Source: Eucalyptus grandis
Lineage: Eukaryota > Streptophyta > Magnoliopsida > Myrtales > Myrtaceae
Reading direction: 5' to 3'
NCBI RefSeq assembly: GCF_016545825.1
Contig: NC_052621.1
Location: forward strand, 12,920,199 to 12,984,198
Length of the DNA: 64,000 nt
Of this stretch, positions 36,016-47,300 are shown piece by piece (position 1 is the stretch's first letter; each line of letters begins with the position of its first letter). Made by a program: the position numbers and the translations under genes. Below the pieces are notes generated by a model. It worked only from the letters and a program-made list of their open reading frames with translations, made no database searches and was not told the DNA's origin.

Positions 36016-36849
36016 TAGGGGTGTGCAAAATACACAGGAACCGTCCGGACCGCCGGAACCGGACCCAGCCGCCCGAACCGGCGGTTCTTGAGGGAACCGT
36101 CCGGTTCCCGGTTCCAATTTTGGGAACCGGTGGGAACCGGTCCGGTTCCCGGTTCCATGGGCGGATCCGCCCACCGGACCGGACCGGTTCCCTTTTACTA
36201 TTAAAAAAATACTAAAATTGAATACAAAGAAATTGTTTTGTGACAATTGTTTTTGCTGCAGGATGAATACAAAGCTAAATATTGGGGAATTCTTATGTTT
36301 TTCGTTGTTTAGTTTATTTATTAATATAATGTTGAAGGTGATATATTCAATAAAGTCTTGTTTAGTTGCACTTCCTTTGTTTTCCTGTGTTTGGATGGTG
36401 CCTCATTTCACCTCCTTTGATTTGTTTGTGCGACTTGTGATATTTTGCCGAACCTAATGAGGGATGTGTCAGTTCATAACTTTAAGAAATACTCATTTTT
36501 CCTAAACATTTACTACTCTCTCTGCCTCTATATCAACTTACGTATATCCATTCCTTCATTGGTTGCATTTATAGTTGCAACAAATGAATTTTGTTCCACG
36601 TACTTAAATTTGGTTTTCTTTTTTGGCTTGCTTTGATGTCACGTAGTCGTTTTATGTTGAAAATCAAAATTGTTTCGCGTCAAGATCGGTTCCATGGATC
36701 CACCTAGGAACCGGACCGGACCGCGGTCGGTTCCCGGGTGGATCCATGGAACAAACGGGTGGATCCTGGTTCCAATTTTCGAACCGGTCCTTAGCGGGCG
36801 GTTCCGGTTCTAGGTCGGGAACCGCCCACCCGGACCATGCACACCCCTA
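36016..36849. mobile_element. hAT-type MITE, copy 2, inside the plastid insertion
   Basis: The ends TAGGGGTGTGCA and TGCACACCCCTA are perfect 12-bp inverted repeats. The 8-bp direct repeat ATATAGAT flanks it at 36008-36015 and 36850-36857. Length 834 bp, interior rich in GGAACCGG words, with blocks shared with copy 1, such as GTTTTATGTTGAAAA and TTGTTTCGCGTCAA. No transposase is encoded. Confidence 0.93.
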
Positions 36850-37143
36850 ATATAGATAGAGTAGTTATAAATAGATAGTCTCTTATACAAAACAAATAAA
36901 ACTTTTTGCTTCACCTGGATGAATTTTTTATAACAAAGAAAAGGAATTCAAACAAGATAAAAAAATTTAATTTTTTATTTCTTTGGATTTGAAATTTGAA
37001 TTCCAAAAATATTCAAAATGGAAATTAATTTTTTTGTTTTATATTAAAAAAATATTTATTATAATTTTAATATACTAGTTAACGAGACTATTATATTAGT
37101 TATAATAAATTATAATATTAGTTATATTAGGGCTATACGGACT

Positions 37144-38265
37144 TTATTGACGTTCTCATTTGCATTTGGATATCAATGCTAGATTGTTCGTCTGCTTGAT
37201 ACTAACCAATTTGAATTTCATTACGTCGAGGGTCATTGATTTGTATTAACAGCAAGTAATTGTCCTATACGAGCCTAAAATTTGCAAGCCACAGCAAGGA
37301 CATTGACAAGAATCTTCACCGTGCAATATTTTTCAAGCACACCCTAGTGTTCAAGGAGATCATAATGCTCGGATGTTGCGATTTGAGATATGTTCCCGTG
37401 TTAAAGGAAAAAATAACTTTCAACTTCTGGCCAAACACTAAACTAAGTCCATTCGCAGTGTTCAAAGGGGAAAATTGTCTAATCAATCATAAATATATCG
37501 TTTGGATGCCTATTAAGTCATAAATTTTTTTTTTCAATTTTGTCTATTTAATCCTAATTTTTTTTCAAATATGATTAGAATGATGTGAATCCGATATGGA
37601 AATTTGACAATATATAAGTCTCCTAAACAACACGGTCATGAGAAGCCATTTCTGAACAAAAAAAAATAACATTAGAAAATATGTTTATCCCTAATTTTGT
37701 CTCAATATTGCCCTAAAGTTCTAGTAGATTTGTTACGGGTATCTTAGTTTGAAATTTATTTGTGAGACAAAATAATCATTGGTCTGGGATTAAGTTGGTA
37801 CAATTGTATCGGTTCAAGATTTTTTTTTTTTTTTTCTGTGATATTAGCCTATAAAAACTGAAGCCCCTTGCGTTAGGTGTTTTGATTCTTAGGTAACCAA
37901 CAGAATCACTAATACTTCTACATCGTACGCATGGACTCAAGTTTTTATCTCTTAACATTAGGGACGCTACACAAAAAGTGCTAAATCAACGAGTATTCAT
38001 TGAAAAGGGATATCAAGCATTAAATGTAGATATTCCACACTAAAAGGGAGAACAAAGTGGAACCTCCTTTTGAAGATGAGTTGACTTTGAAAGAGGATAT
38101 TGCGCATTAAATGTAGATCAAAAATTGAAATGCCATTAACTCTTAGCGTATTAAGTAGATGTAAAGTACAAGGCCTTACCATTAAATGATCTGTTGCATT
38201 TGAATCCTTCTCGTTGTATAAATGAGAGTGAGAACCATCAGCGTTGGCACACAAACTACCAAACA
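37144..38265. other. Intergenic, no gene recognised
   Basis: AT-rich with a T-run at 37820-37836. A short word, GCATTAAATGTAGAT, is repeated at about 38018 and 38103 just before the protease relic and could be part of its former promoter. Confidence 0.45.
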
Positions 38266-39605
38266 ATGACAATATCCAATCTCACATCAGCGGCTTTCCT
38301 CACTTGTTTTCTCATTGCCATTGAGCCTTTTGGGTCTGCCGGCTTCAACATCAAGCTCATCCCATTTGATCGATTCGACACAACACTCTTTCCTTAGGAA
38401 CCTCACCCCAGAAGAAAGATACCATAGAATCTTTGGAGATACCTCGAACTCGTGTGCAACAACTCGGATTCGCAGCTTCTTTGAGTTCCGAGGGTCAAAA
38501 AGTGTCGGCAGAGCATGGCCCCAATACGCTACAACCTAAAACATCTTTGCATGTTACGGGTTATTACATAACTGACATGAGAGACGCATCCCTCCATTCA
38601 CGTATCTCCCTGGTAGTATGGCTGGTGATGACGCTTGCACGCAATGCGAAGGGTGCACCAACTGCTTCCCCACAAGGCTAGGTAACTTCAACAGAAGTAA
38701 ATCGCAAACATATCGACCCTTATCTCATGATCATCCCCTTTGTTCGCCCAAGGACGCTAGGGGCTACTCACATGGAAGTTTCGATTGCTATAGGAAGGGG
38801 AAGGTCGGGTTAGACACCTTTGTCTTTCCGGACCGTAATAGATCTGTCAAAGAATTCCCTAACTCTGTGTTTGGTCGTGGTCTAAATAACCATAATTTGG
38901 GATGGGTCAAGAAGGGACAGAATTATACCATATCCGGAATATTCGGATTGGGATTGGGGCCACGGTCTATCTTTTCACTGTATCGCAATGAGACTGAAGG
39001 ACGTCTGTCCGATTGCATGCCTTCATTATACTCCGAGCATGGGACCTATGTGTCACTTCAGTTTGGGGACGATACCTCGTGGGACAGTGGTCCGGACAAC
39101 ACCACTGGTCCCTAACGTGATCCAATATGCATCGACAGCCATGGGGATCAGTGTCAATCGAAAGTGCCTCAATATAAATCCAGCGGTTTTTCGGATAAGA
39201 CCGGACGGGACGGGTGGGTTTATTTTCGATGCCGGACTGCCTCACACTGTCCTCGTTCGTACTGCTTATACTGCTGTAAAAGAGGAGCTGATCCGATATT
39301 TCTCCAATGCCTACGGCTGGCATCGCTAGACTCCTCAACACGGCGGATTCGACTTGTGCTATGACTTGCCGCCTGGTCGCCATACATTTCCATTTATGAC
39401 ATTCCATTTGGAAGGGGCCAATCTTATGCCTAACGACAAACAACTCTTTCTTTTCTTGGGAGCGGAATTTTGCTTGCAAATGATGCCTATAAGTGACAGC
39501 GGAATCAACGTACTTGGAGCATTCCAGCAGGCGAGGAATTGGTTCTCGTTTGATTTTGGATCACACAAATTATCTTTTGTAAATGAAGCGTGCCGATACC
39601 CTTGA
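38266..39605 (+). pseudogene. Broken aspartic protease (nepenthesin-like, A1B)
   Basis: The start reads MTISNLTSAAFLTCFLIAIE, a signal peptide, then FNIKLIPFDRF, the propeptide motif of plant nepenthesin-type proteases. Further pieces in changing frames: NLTPEERYHRIF (from 38398), CTQCEGCTNCFP (about 38635-38680), SGIFGLGLGPRSIFSLY (38930-38985), CMPSLYSEHGTYVSLQFGDD (39016-39080), GGFIFDAGLPHTVL (39207-39250) and INVLGAFQQARNWFSFDF (39505-39560), ending at the TGA 39603. At least four frameshifts are needed. The first catalytic DTGS region reads PGSMAG, losing its Asp, and the second reads DAG for DSG. Confidence 0.88.
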
Positions 39606-39760
39606 GAATTGCACGCTAAAGAGAAGGAAAACAGCAAGTTAAGGTCCTCCATGTAGCTTTGTAAGCTAATAACTTGTCTAATAAAAGAAAATTTGCACAA
39701 TATCTTTCTCTAATGTGCATGGGTGTGAGAATAGATTATAATGGAGATTAAAAACCGATG

Positions 39761-39850
39761 GCTGCAGAGTCAAGCTCATTTTTGTAGATTGCATCGGTAC
39801 AGCAGTCTTCCCCCTAAACTCTCACCCGCGAAGAAAGATACGAAGGAGCT
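39761..39850 (+). pseudogene. Second, truncated protease 5' fragment
   Basis: Translates as RVKLIFVDCIGTAVFPLNSH, matching the NIKLIPFDRFDTTLFP-NLTPEE region at 38310-38420, and is followed by the same CGAAGAAAGATAC word. This suggests a tandem copy of which only the propeptide region remains. Confidence 0.65.
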
Positions 39851-40251
39851 CGTTTCCATTGACTCGAGTTTTATCTCTTCACGGGAGGAATGACCATGCG
39901 CAAGCGTAGAGCTGATAGTTCAGGATTCTAGCGAAATTCAACTATGCGCAAGTATTGTAGTGTTGTATGACTAAACCTCTAAAATTTGGACGGCTGGACC
40001 TCAAGGTATCGCGCATTCTAACCACGATCTGATTGATCTTGCGGGTGTCGGGAAATTGGTGATCTTTCCCGATCAATTCGACGAATTCCTAAAGACCCAT
40101 GATCTTGGCATTTCTTCATGAGCCGACTGCATTTTGCGGAAGTTCGAATGGCAAACTTTTCGTGGCGCAAAAATTGGGCCAATGGCGACCTTGGAAGGAA
40201 AAGATATGAAAGGCAAAAGTTCGGTCAAACTACTGGCAAGATTTATCAAAA

Positions 40252-40590
40252 GGGTTAATGTCATGAAAAATTCTAAATTAATATATTTATGATAAATTTA
40301 ACTAAAATTAATATTTTAACCATAAAAACTCCATAAATTGATACACATATGAAATTTACCTTCTATAAATTTTCATTAAATTTGACCATCAAATTATTAA
40401 GTTAAATGACACATAATGATTGGTAATTTTACTAGTTTATGATTTTACCCTCCATTTCTTACATATATATACAAATTTTGTGATTTTTCGTAATATTAAT
40501 CTAATTTAATGGAAATTAACAGAGGATAAATTTGTCACCCAAATACTAATTTGGAGTTTTTTATGATATTAATCCTTACTAAAATTAAAA
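40252..40590. repeat. Foldback repeat family R1, copy 3
   Basis: Starts AAAGGGTTAATGTCATGAAAA and ends ATGATATTAATCCTT, with AGTTAAATGACACATAATG and CTAATTTAATGGAAATTAAC inside, the same word order as 17736-18135. Confidence 0.65.
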
Positions 40591-41309
40591 GTCGGCAGTG
40601 CACCCAGCTATTAAAAAAAAATTCCAAACCGGGTTCGGTGGCTTGGTTCCTAGGGTCTTCCCGAACCCTAGGTTCGGGTTGACTAAAAAACTAGATACTT
40701 TTATATATGGAAAAAGTAGAGATGATTCGCCACAAATTGATCTTGTTCTTTTCTATTTTACCAGGCCCATTTGAATGAGCATGCCTAAGAAATTATAGGG
40801 AAATATACTACCTAGGTGACATACGCAAAGTGACTAGTCTATTGCATACTCAAGAAATGGAGTTCGAGTGTTTCGTTAAAGGCGACTGGGCGTGGACAAA
40901 TCAAAGCTTCAACGTAACGACCCAAGCGGATAACATTTATCGGAACGGCCAAGCAAACAAAAATATGCATAGAGAGCTCCTGACCCGAAGGAAGAAGGTA
41001 AGGTTTCAAATTCATCAACATGGGTACCAAAACTCAAGACATTGATTCAGAAACCAGATGCTTATCCGCATTAAGGGAGCTTAACGTGCGTGGATAACGG
41101 ATGACCTCTTCTAACTCTGAAGAATAGAACATGAGAAACAGATAATCCGCACACCTGATTTGCAGGCACCCAAACTAGAAGGCTCTGACTGGCTGCCTGC
41201 TGCATTCAGATATTTGCACGCACCCATCAAAATACAAGCAATGGGTTTCTCGCTTCACTGGTGCTCCCTTTGATTTCTGACATGGAAATTGTCTACTTAC
41301 TCAATTGTT
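40591..41309. other. Intergenic and 3' region of the SET gene
   Basis: A + open stretch at 40830-41045 has no recognised motif. The part next to 41310 should be 3' UTR of the SET-domain gene. Confidence 0.4.
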
Positions 41310-44300
41310 TCACCGACTAACAAAGCCTCCAGCCAGTTTTATCTCGTCACACAGGTTGGTTGTGTAGTTTTCTAGCCATGAAGCAGCAGATTTCAGAATA
41401 CGAAGTTCACCAGCCAGCAGCTCACATGCCATCAACCTACGGATGCCATCTCTTTTGCTTGCAGGACAACCAGTAGGCTTCATTAACTGTACATATAACC
41501 ACAGGATCGTCACCATATGCATATTGACGTTAATAACAGTACTTATCAACTTCTAACCGACCATTGACCTCTCAATCCCATGGTAATCTCAAGCAGTTAA
41601 AATCTGAGACTTTTCATCAGGGAAGGGATAATGATAATTAACCATCATGTATTGCGGACATCCTAACATTCACAATCCCACATTACAGGGTCTGGGGAAA
41701 GACTATGAACAACTCAAGCTTGAAGTTTAGCGAAGCTCTTTAAATGGGTTGACTTTAGAGGGCTTACAGTTTCAATTGAGAGTCTCTGCAAATAATTCAC
41801 TATGGTACAAATTATTCCCTTCCCAAGACAGAAACCTTCGAGGCATATCAAAGCAGTTACCTATAACTTGGACTAAGAAGCTGTATCACTTGCTCATATC
41901 ATGTTCCTACCTAGCAACACTTCTAGAGTCCTTCAAATCGATTATTGGACCTTTAGTAATTTGCTTAGCCCAGCTAAAATTGCATGGTCTAGCAAAGAAT
42001 GGTATACGAGCCTAAACATATTGATTTTTGATGTGCAAGCTCACTTCTTTTGCAGGCTTCTGGAGCTTATCGCACATAATAACAAGGACAATACCTTCGC
42101 AGATGCATTGTATTGGTCAATCAATTTGGTGATACTTGATAGCAACAACTGATGTGCTTGTATTTCCCTGGTGATGTTCTTTAAAGGACGTCGGCCAAGC
42201 CGGCCATCATTTTGGGTGGCTTCCTCCTCCATATCATTCAGCTCTGAAAATCAAACTATCAGAGTACATTCACTAAAGCAGGTGTCTGGTTCAGAGTAAA
42301 GTTCATTCTAAAGAATACAGAACTATGTGTGGAGAGAAAAATATGATTCACACACCTTCAGGAGAGATGCAAGATAGCACACGGGCAGCAGCACGGAGTG
42401 ATTGCGGAATCCCAGTGCCTTTTCCCTTAGCAGATCTCACTTCCCTGAAAGGCAATAAATTATCAATAGATACAAACCTATAACACAATAATGACATTGT
42501 CACTGCTCGATATTTATGTAAGATCACCTACTTATGCAGATTTAAGGAAGTTACAGAGATATTCATACGATTTAATTACATCAAAGTAATTCCTTGTTTC
42601 TTAAAGGGAGAAGGCTTTAAGTCGTATACCACCTTAGCAACTCTACCTTTGACGACTAGTCAGGGTCACAGGTGCTAATGGCCTATGGTGTTTTATCAAT
42701 CAGTAGCCTTTCTCTTAGAAGCTACATAAGAAGCCGCAGAACTTTTACTATGGGTATGAACAATCAAATAGACCAGGTCAACATTGAGAAAAGTGATCAT
42801 ATTTAGCCTTCCATAGTAATTGCCAGAACTGAGAGAAAGCAGAAGCAATTTCATGGGAGCCAAGACTTCTCCCAATTTTCTCATTCAGTGAATTACCCCA
42901 ACCATGTCTGAACCGAAAAAAAAAAAAAAATTATACATATAAATTACCCCAACTGTGAGTAAAGTGTGTGTGACTAATGAGTGTCCCATGACAATCTCAA
43001 AAGGGAAAGTTCATTCTTGGATTACCTTAAGGACCCAATCCATAACTTCAGTTGGACATACTACAGAAAACATACCAATTGAAACAGTCTCAAATTTGTG
43101 ACATCTAATATAAGGAAAATAAAGCATCAATACCAACTTGATTGTGAAAGAATCTGCGGGACACTTGGAAATGCCAAAATTGCGAGTTATCTGCAAGCAA
43201 TGTCTTTGCAGAAGATACAGCTTCATTTTGTATAGAGGATCTTGAAGAGGAACATTGAATTGGATCTGAACCTGAAAGTTGCTAATATTTTGTCAGAAGC
43301 ATTCGTCATGCCAAAACAGATGTGCGGACAGTAGTTAATGAGCATGTGATGAAAACACTTTCTACATTCAATATGCCCCCACTGCTTTCTTTCTAGTTGT
43401 TTGTTTGTCAGAGTCTCCTGTCATGAACATGTATACAAGATAAAGTTGACAAGTACTGGTGTCAAATATTCAGCTCCAACCTTCATACTGTATCTATAAG
43501 ACAGCAGATTCCTGGAAGATGCAGTTTCTGATATTTCTAGAGTTTCATACGGAAAAAGAATGGCATGGCTGATTTTTACTTGCACATTGGGAAATTTAGT
43601 AGAATTTAAATTCAAGACAAAATAACAAGAGTGAAGAATTTATCAAGAATGGTCATATCAGCTCCGTCGTTAAGTATAATTGAAGAAATTTTCCACTTCC
43701 AAAGCAATAATCACATATATAATAAGAAAAGTTCATGTATTGAAATTGAAAACTTTCCGCATTAGTTAACAAGTGCCTAAGGACACTTCCCAACAAAATC
43801 CTATCTACAAATGTCATACGGCTAAACTTAGCAGGAAAAACAAAAATGAAATCCTACTCATGAAAATAACTGTAGTCTTCAATATTTAATCTAGCAAATC
43901 ACAATCAAAGATTCTGGTCCCAAAAGAACCTTGGAAGTTTAGAACCATCAATATACACAAAAATCAATATATCTGATCATAAGATATCTGCAGAACAAAC
44001 ATATCATTCAAGGAGGAAATTAGTATTCTCACGAAGACTATCTAACACAAACTGTGCAATGCTACCCTTAAGCAAGGATGTATATCTCATCCAAAATGGA
44101 TGAGCACTCAAATTATCATATGTTCATCCACGAAAACACAAGGCTTTGAGAACATGATTAACAAAAGAATGTCACAGATACAAAGCATAATTTCATTAAA
44201 TTAAACTAAGCCACTGCTGCAATAATCAATTCCGCATTGCAAATCACATCTAACCAGTACTAAACATGCACCACTGTGGGAAACATGGACCACTGTACAT

Positions 44301-47300
44301 TTGTTTGATTAGAATATAAAACTGACCTCATCATAAATGTTGTGTGGAATGGTAAACCCGAAATCCAACAATAAGACAGCATTCGAAAACTTTCCATATG
44401 ATATTAGTACCTGTACACACATGTCAAAGGTTCCTCATGATACAAAGATATCAAAAGTGGACTACCAGAGATATGAAGGGTTTGCATCCATGTTTTGTTA
44501 TTAATTTTGTTCTTCATGTCCTCAACCAAAAGAGAGCAAAATCTCATACATTACTGCAAAAACCCTGAACCACGATCACCAAATAAAATCAACATATTAA
44601 TGTGAGACATTAAAGTTCAGGATTTTCATAAATATCAAATTAATGTTTTGATGAGCGAATTATGTTTCTTTCCCTGCTTTGAGAAGAAGCATCCATGGAG
44701 AAGAGACTTATATAATCACTAGAACAATCTTTTAATAAGAGGAATCCAAACATAGTGAATGAAAATCAGTTGATTATGTGGTACAAAGTCCAGTATTATT
44801 CCCCGTCATGGTTGAAGATTGACACTTTGTGAATTATTTGCAAGAACGCAACTTGCAGCTACTGTTTAACTGGTTTAAATATGACAAAACATTTCATTAA
44901 TGCACATTGATTGGAAACAGCAAGATACAGTTTAACTGCGAAAACAAAGACAGAAGTATCAACAGCCAATGGAATTGCAGAACTGGGGCAAGTATAGATG
45001 CCATTTGGAACTGGTTTAGTTACAGTTGTCACCTACAAATATTACTGACCAAACAACTTTTGCATCTTTTGGTGTGAGATGTTAAGAACGTACATCAAAA
45101 TGTCGAATTATTTTACTCAAAACTCTCACAAAGATATTGTCATCTTTGTGCTTTACTAATTTGCTGCAGTTTCTTGCTAATAAAGAAAGCAGTCGAGAGT
45201 TCTCTTAGATTGACTATAGGAGCTTTCACTTATAAATTCCTGGAGAACTTGTACTTCCATTAAAGGAAGATGGTTAATGCAATCTGTCCAAAGAACAAAA
45301 CTCAAGCAAGAAACTTAATACCTAATGAAGAATGTCATTAAAGATGCTCCAGTAGAAGTTTAAGAACATTATCCCAGATAGCTAAAAACCTTGTCATTCC
45401 AGCATCAGGCTATATGGTCTTTAAATACAGATGATCATTAGCAAAAATCTGTTTTATGAACAGAAGCATTTCTTAAAATAGAACGGAGATCCAAAAATAG
45501 AGGATAAGAGTATCTTGAAAATTGACAACCAACCTGTTCACCAGGAGCATAATTGCGATCAGCAATCACCTGAAAATTTTTTTAAGCTAATAAGGATTTT
45601 TAAATTATAAGGAACAAAATCACCAACATATAGTACATTCAGCTTCAACAAGAATTTTTTTTTGCTTGGGACCAATAAAGCCATCAACAGTTGGGCAAGA
45701 AAAGAACAAACAAATCAAATTTCAGGCAAAAGGATAAGTGGTAGATGTGGTCCTAGGAGGAGATTACCTCTGAGAATTGTTTTTGTTCATCCCTCAACAA
45801 AACTGCTTTTGCAAGCCCATCATGGTTAAGAAAATCTGCAAAAGGAACCTACCAGAAGATTATTCAATTTCTGTATAGACATTAGCAAGAGAAGTGCTTT
45901 TTCAATCTTATACGGGTAATCTTTACCAGAGAATAGCCCTTGCTGCTTTCCCACGCGCGAGATTCCACTGTCATAACAATCATGTGCTCGTGAGGAAACA
46001 TTAGAATTTGTACCAGTTAAACAACAACATAAAAACAGGTGATAAAACAAGGCAGCCAAAAACCTACAGTGACTAGTATGAAACGTCACATCCAAGATAG
46101 CAAACTGGGAAAAATGTATGATTTAAAAAACGACTGTCTTAGATTCAGGGAAAGGGCCATTGCAACAGCAGGTGGTCTATAAGTGCCACATGTATATAAT
46201 ACAGAAAATGGCAACAAAAAAGGGGAAAAAAAAGAGAGAGAGAGAGAGAGTGAACTGGTAGCATTTTCTTCCAGTTTCATGCGCTTAAGGAAAGCCACAT
46301 GAAGAAAATCGCAAAAAAGTTGCCAAAACAGTACATTACTTCAACTCCCAAGAATATGTATAACCTCATAGGAATGCTAACTTGAAGTAATAAACCCAAG
46401 CTTTGCAAGCAGAAATTGAGATAAAAAGAGGAGGAAATAAATATTTAGAAAGAGCCTGTTCATGCAAAATGAGCAAAAGTTGGTTCCCTATGCAGTGAGA
46501 GAGCACCATAACTTCAAAGTTGCTTACCCAAAGCACATGCATGCATAAAATCTTCAAATTTCATATCCTTGGAAACTTCTGGCAAGTGACAATCAAGAGC
46601 CTGAAATTATTCGCTGTGGCATGTCAAAATTACTATCTTCTGGCAACATAAGGTCATTGCAAGTAACATCAAGCTAATGACTGGACTCAGCAAAGGAAAA
46701 GAAACAGGGATATGTACATTGAAGGTGTTTTAACTTAGGGAGTTCCCATTTCATATGGACACGTACTTTAACTGTTTCACTCAGATACACCAACTACTAA
46801 ATCTAACTATGTAAGGATGTGTCTAGATTGACTTAAACTTTTAACTTTTTGCTTAATCAAAATATTGCAAGTCACATACTTTTGACTTTTTTAAATAAGA
46901 GATGGCTGGAACTTTCACAATACATAATGCTCACACAGAGATTAAACCATAAATTTTTTCATAATTGTTGGAAATTCAGATAATACTTCAAATGTTGGAG
47001 CAAGAGCAATGGCCAAAAACTACTTTTTGCTTGTGCTTAATGCCAAACAAACAGGCCCTAACTCATCAAGAAAATCTCTCACAAATGTACTTGGAAGCTG
47101 GAACTAACCAAAGATTCTGGCATAGACAAAGAATTCAGAAATAGGATTTTCTTTCTCTTATTTGTCAAGAACAAAGTTCGAAAACTACTGGAGAGAATCG
47201 ATCTATTGGCATGCCAAAGCGAGGTCAAAAATTGACATGTGCCAAGGTGATCCAAACTTCAGATGATTGGAGAATCATCAAGATCGCTCCACAGTTCAGC

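Larger units (their letters stand above)
34278..37143 (-). other. Nuclear plastid DNA insertion (trnV end-ndhC-ndhK)
   Basis: The gene order and strand are those of the plastid genome: from high to low coordinates, the last 16 bases of trnV-UAC (37143-37128, complement of TAGGGCTATACGGACT), the trnV-ndhC spacer, ndhC (35790-35427) and ndhK (35436-34278). Both genes carry stops and frame losses, so the copy is old and non-functional. It is interrupted by a hAT-type MITE (36016-36849) and by unrelated DNA inside ndhK (34608-35111). The right boundary is abrupt within trnV; the left boundary lies near the end of ndhK. Confidence 0.9.
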
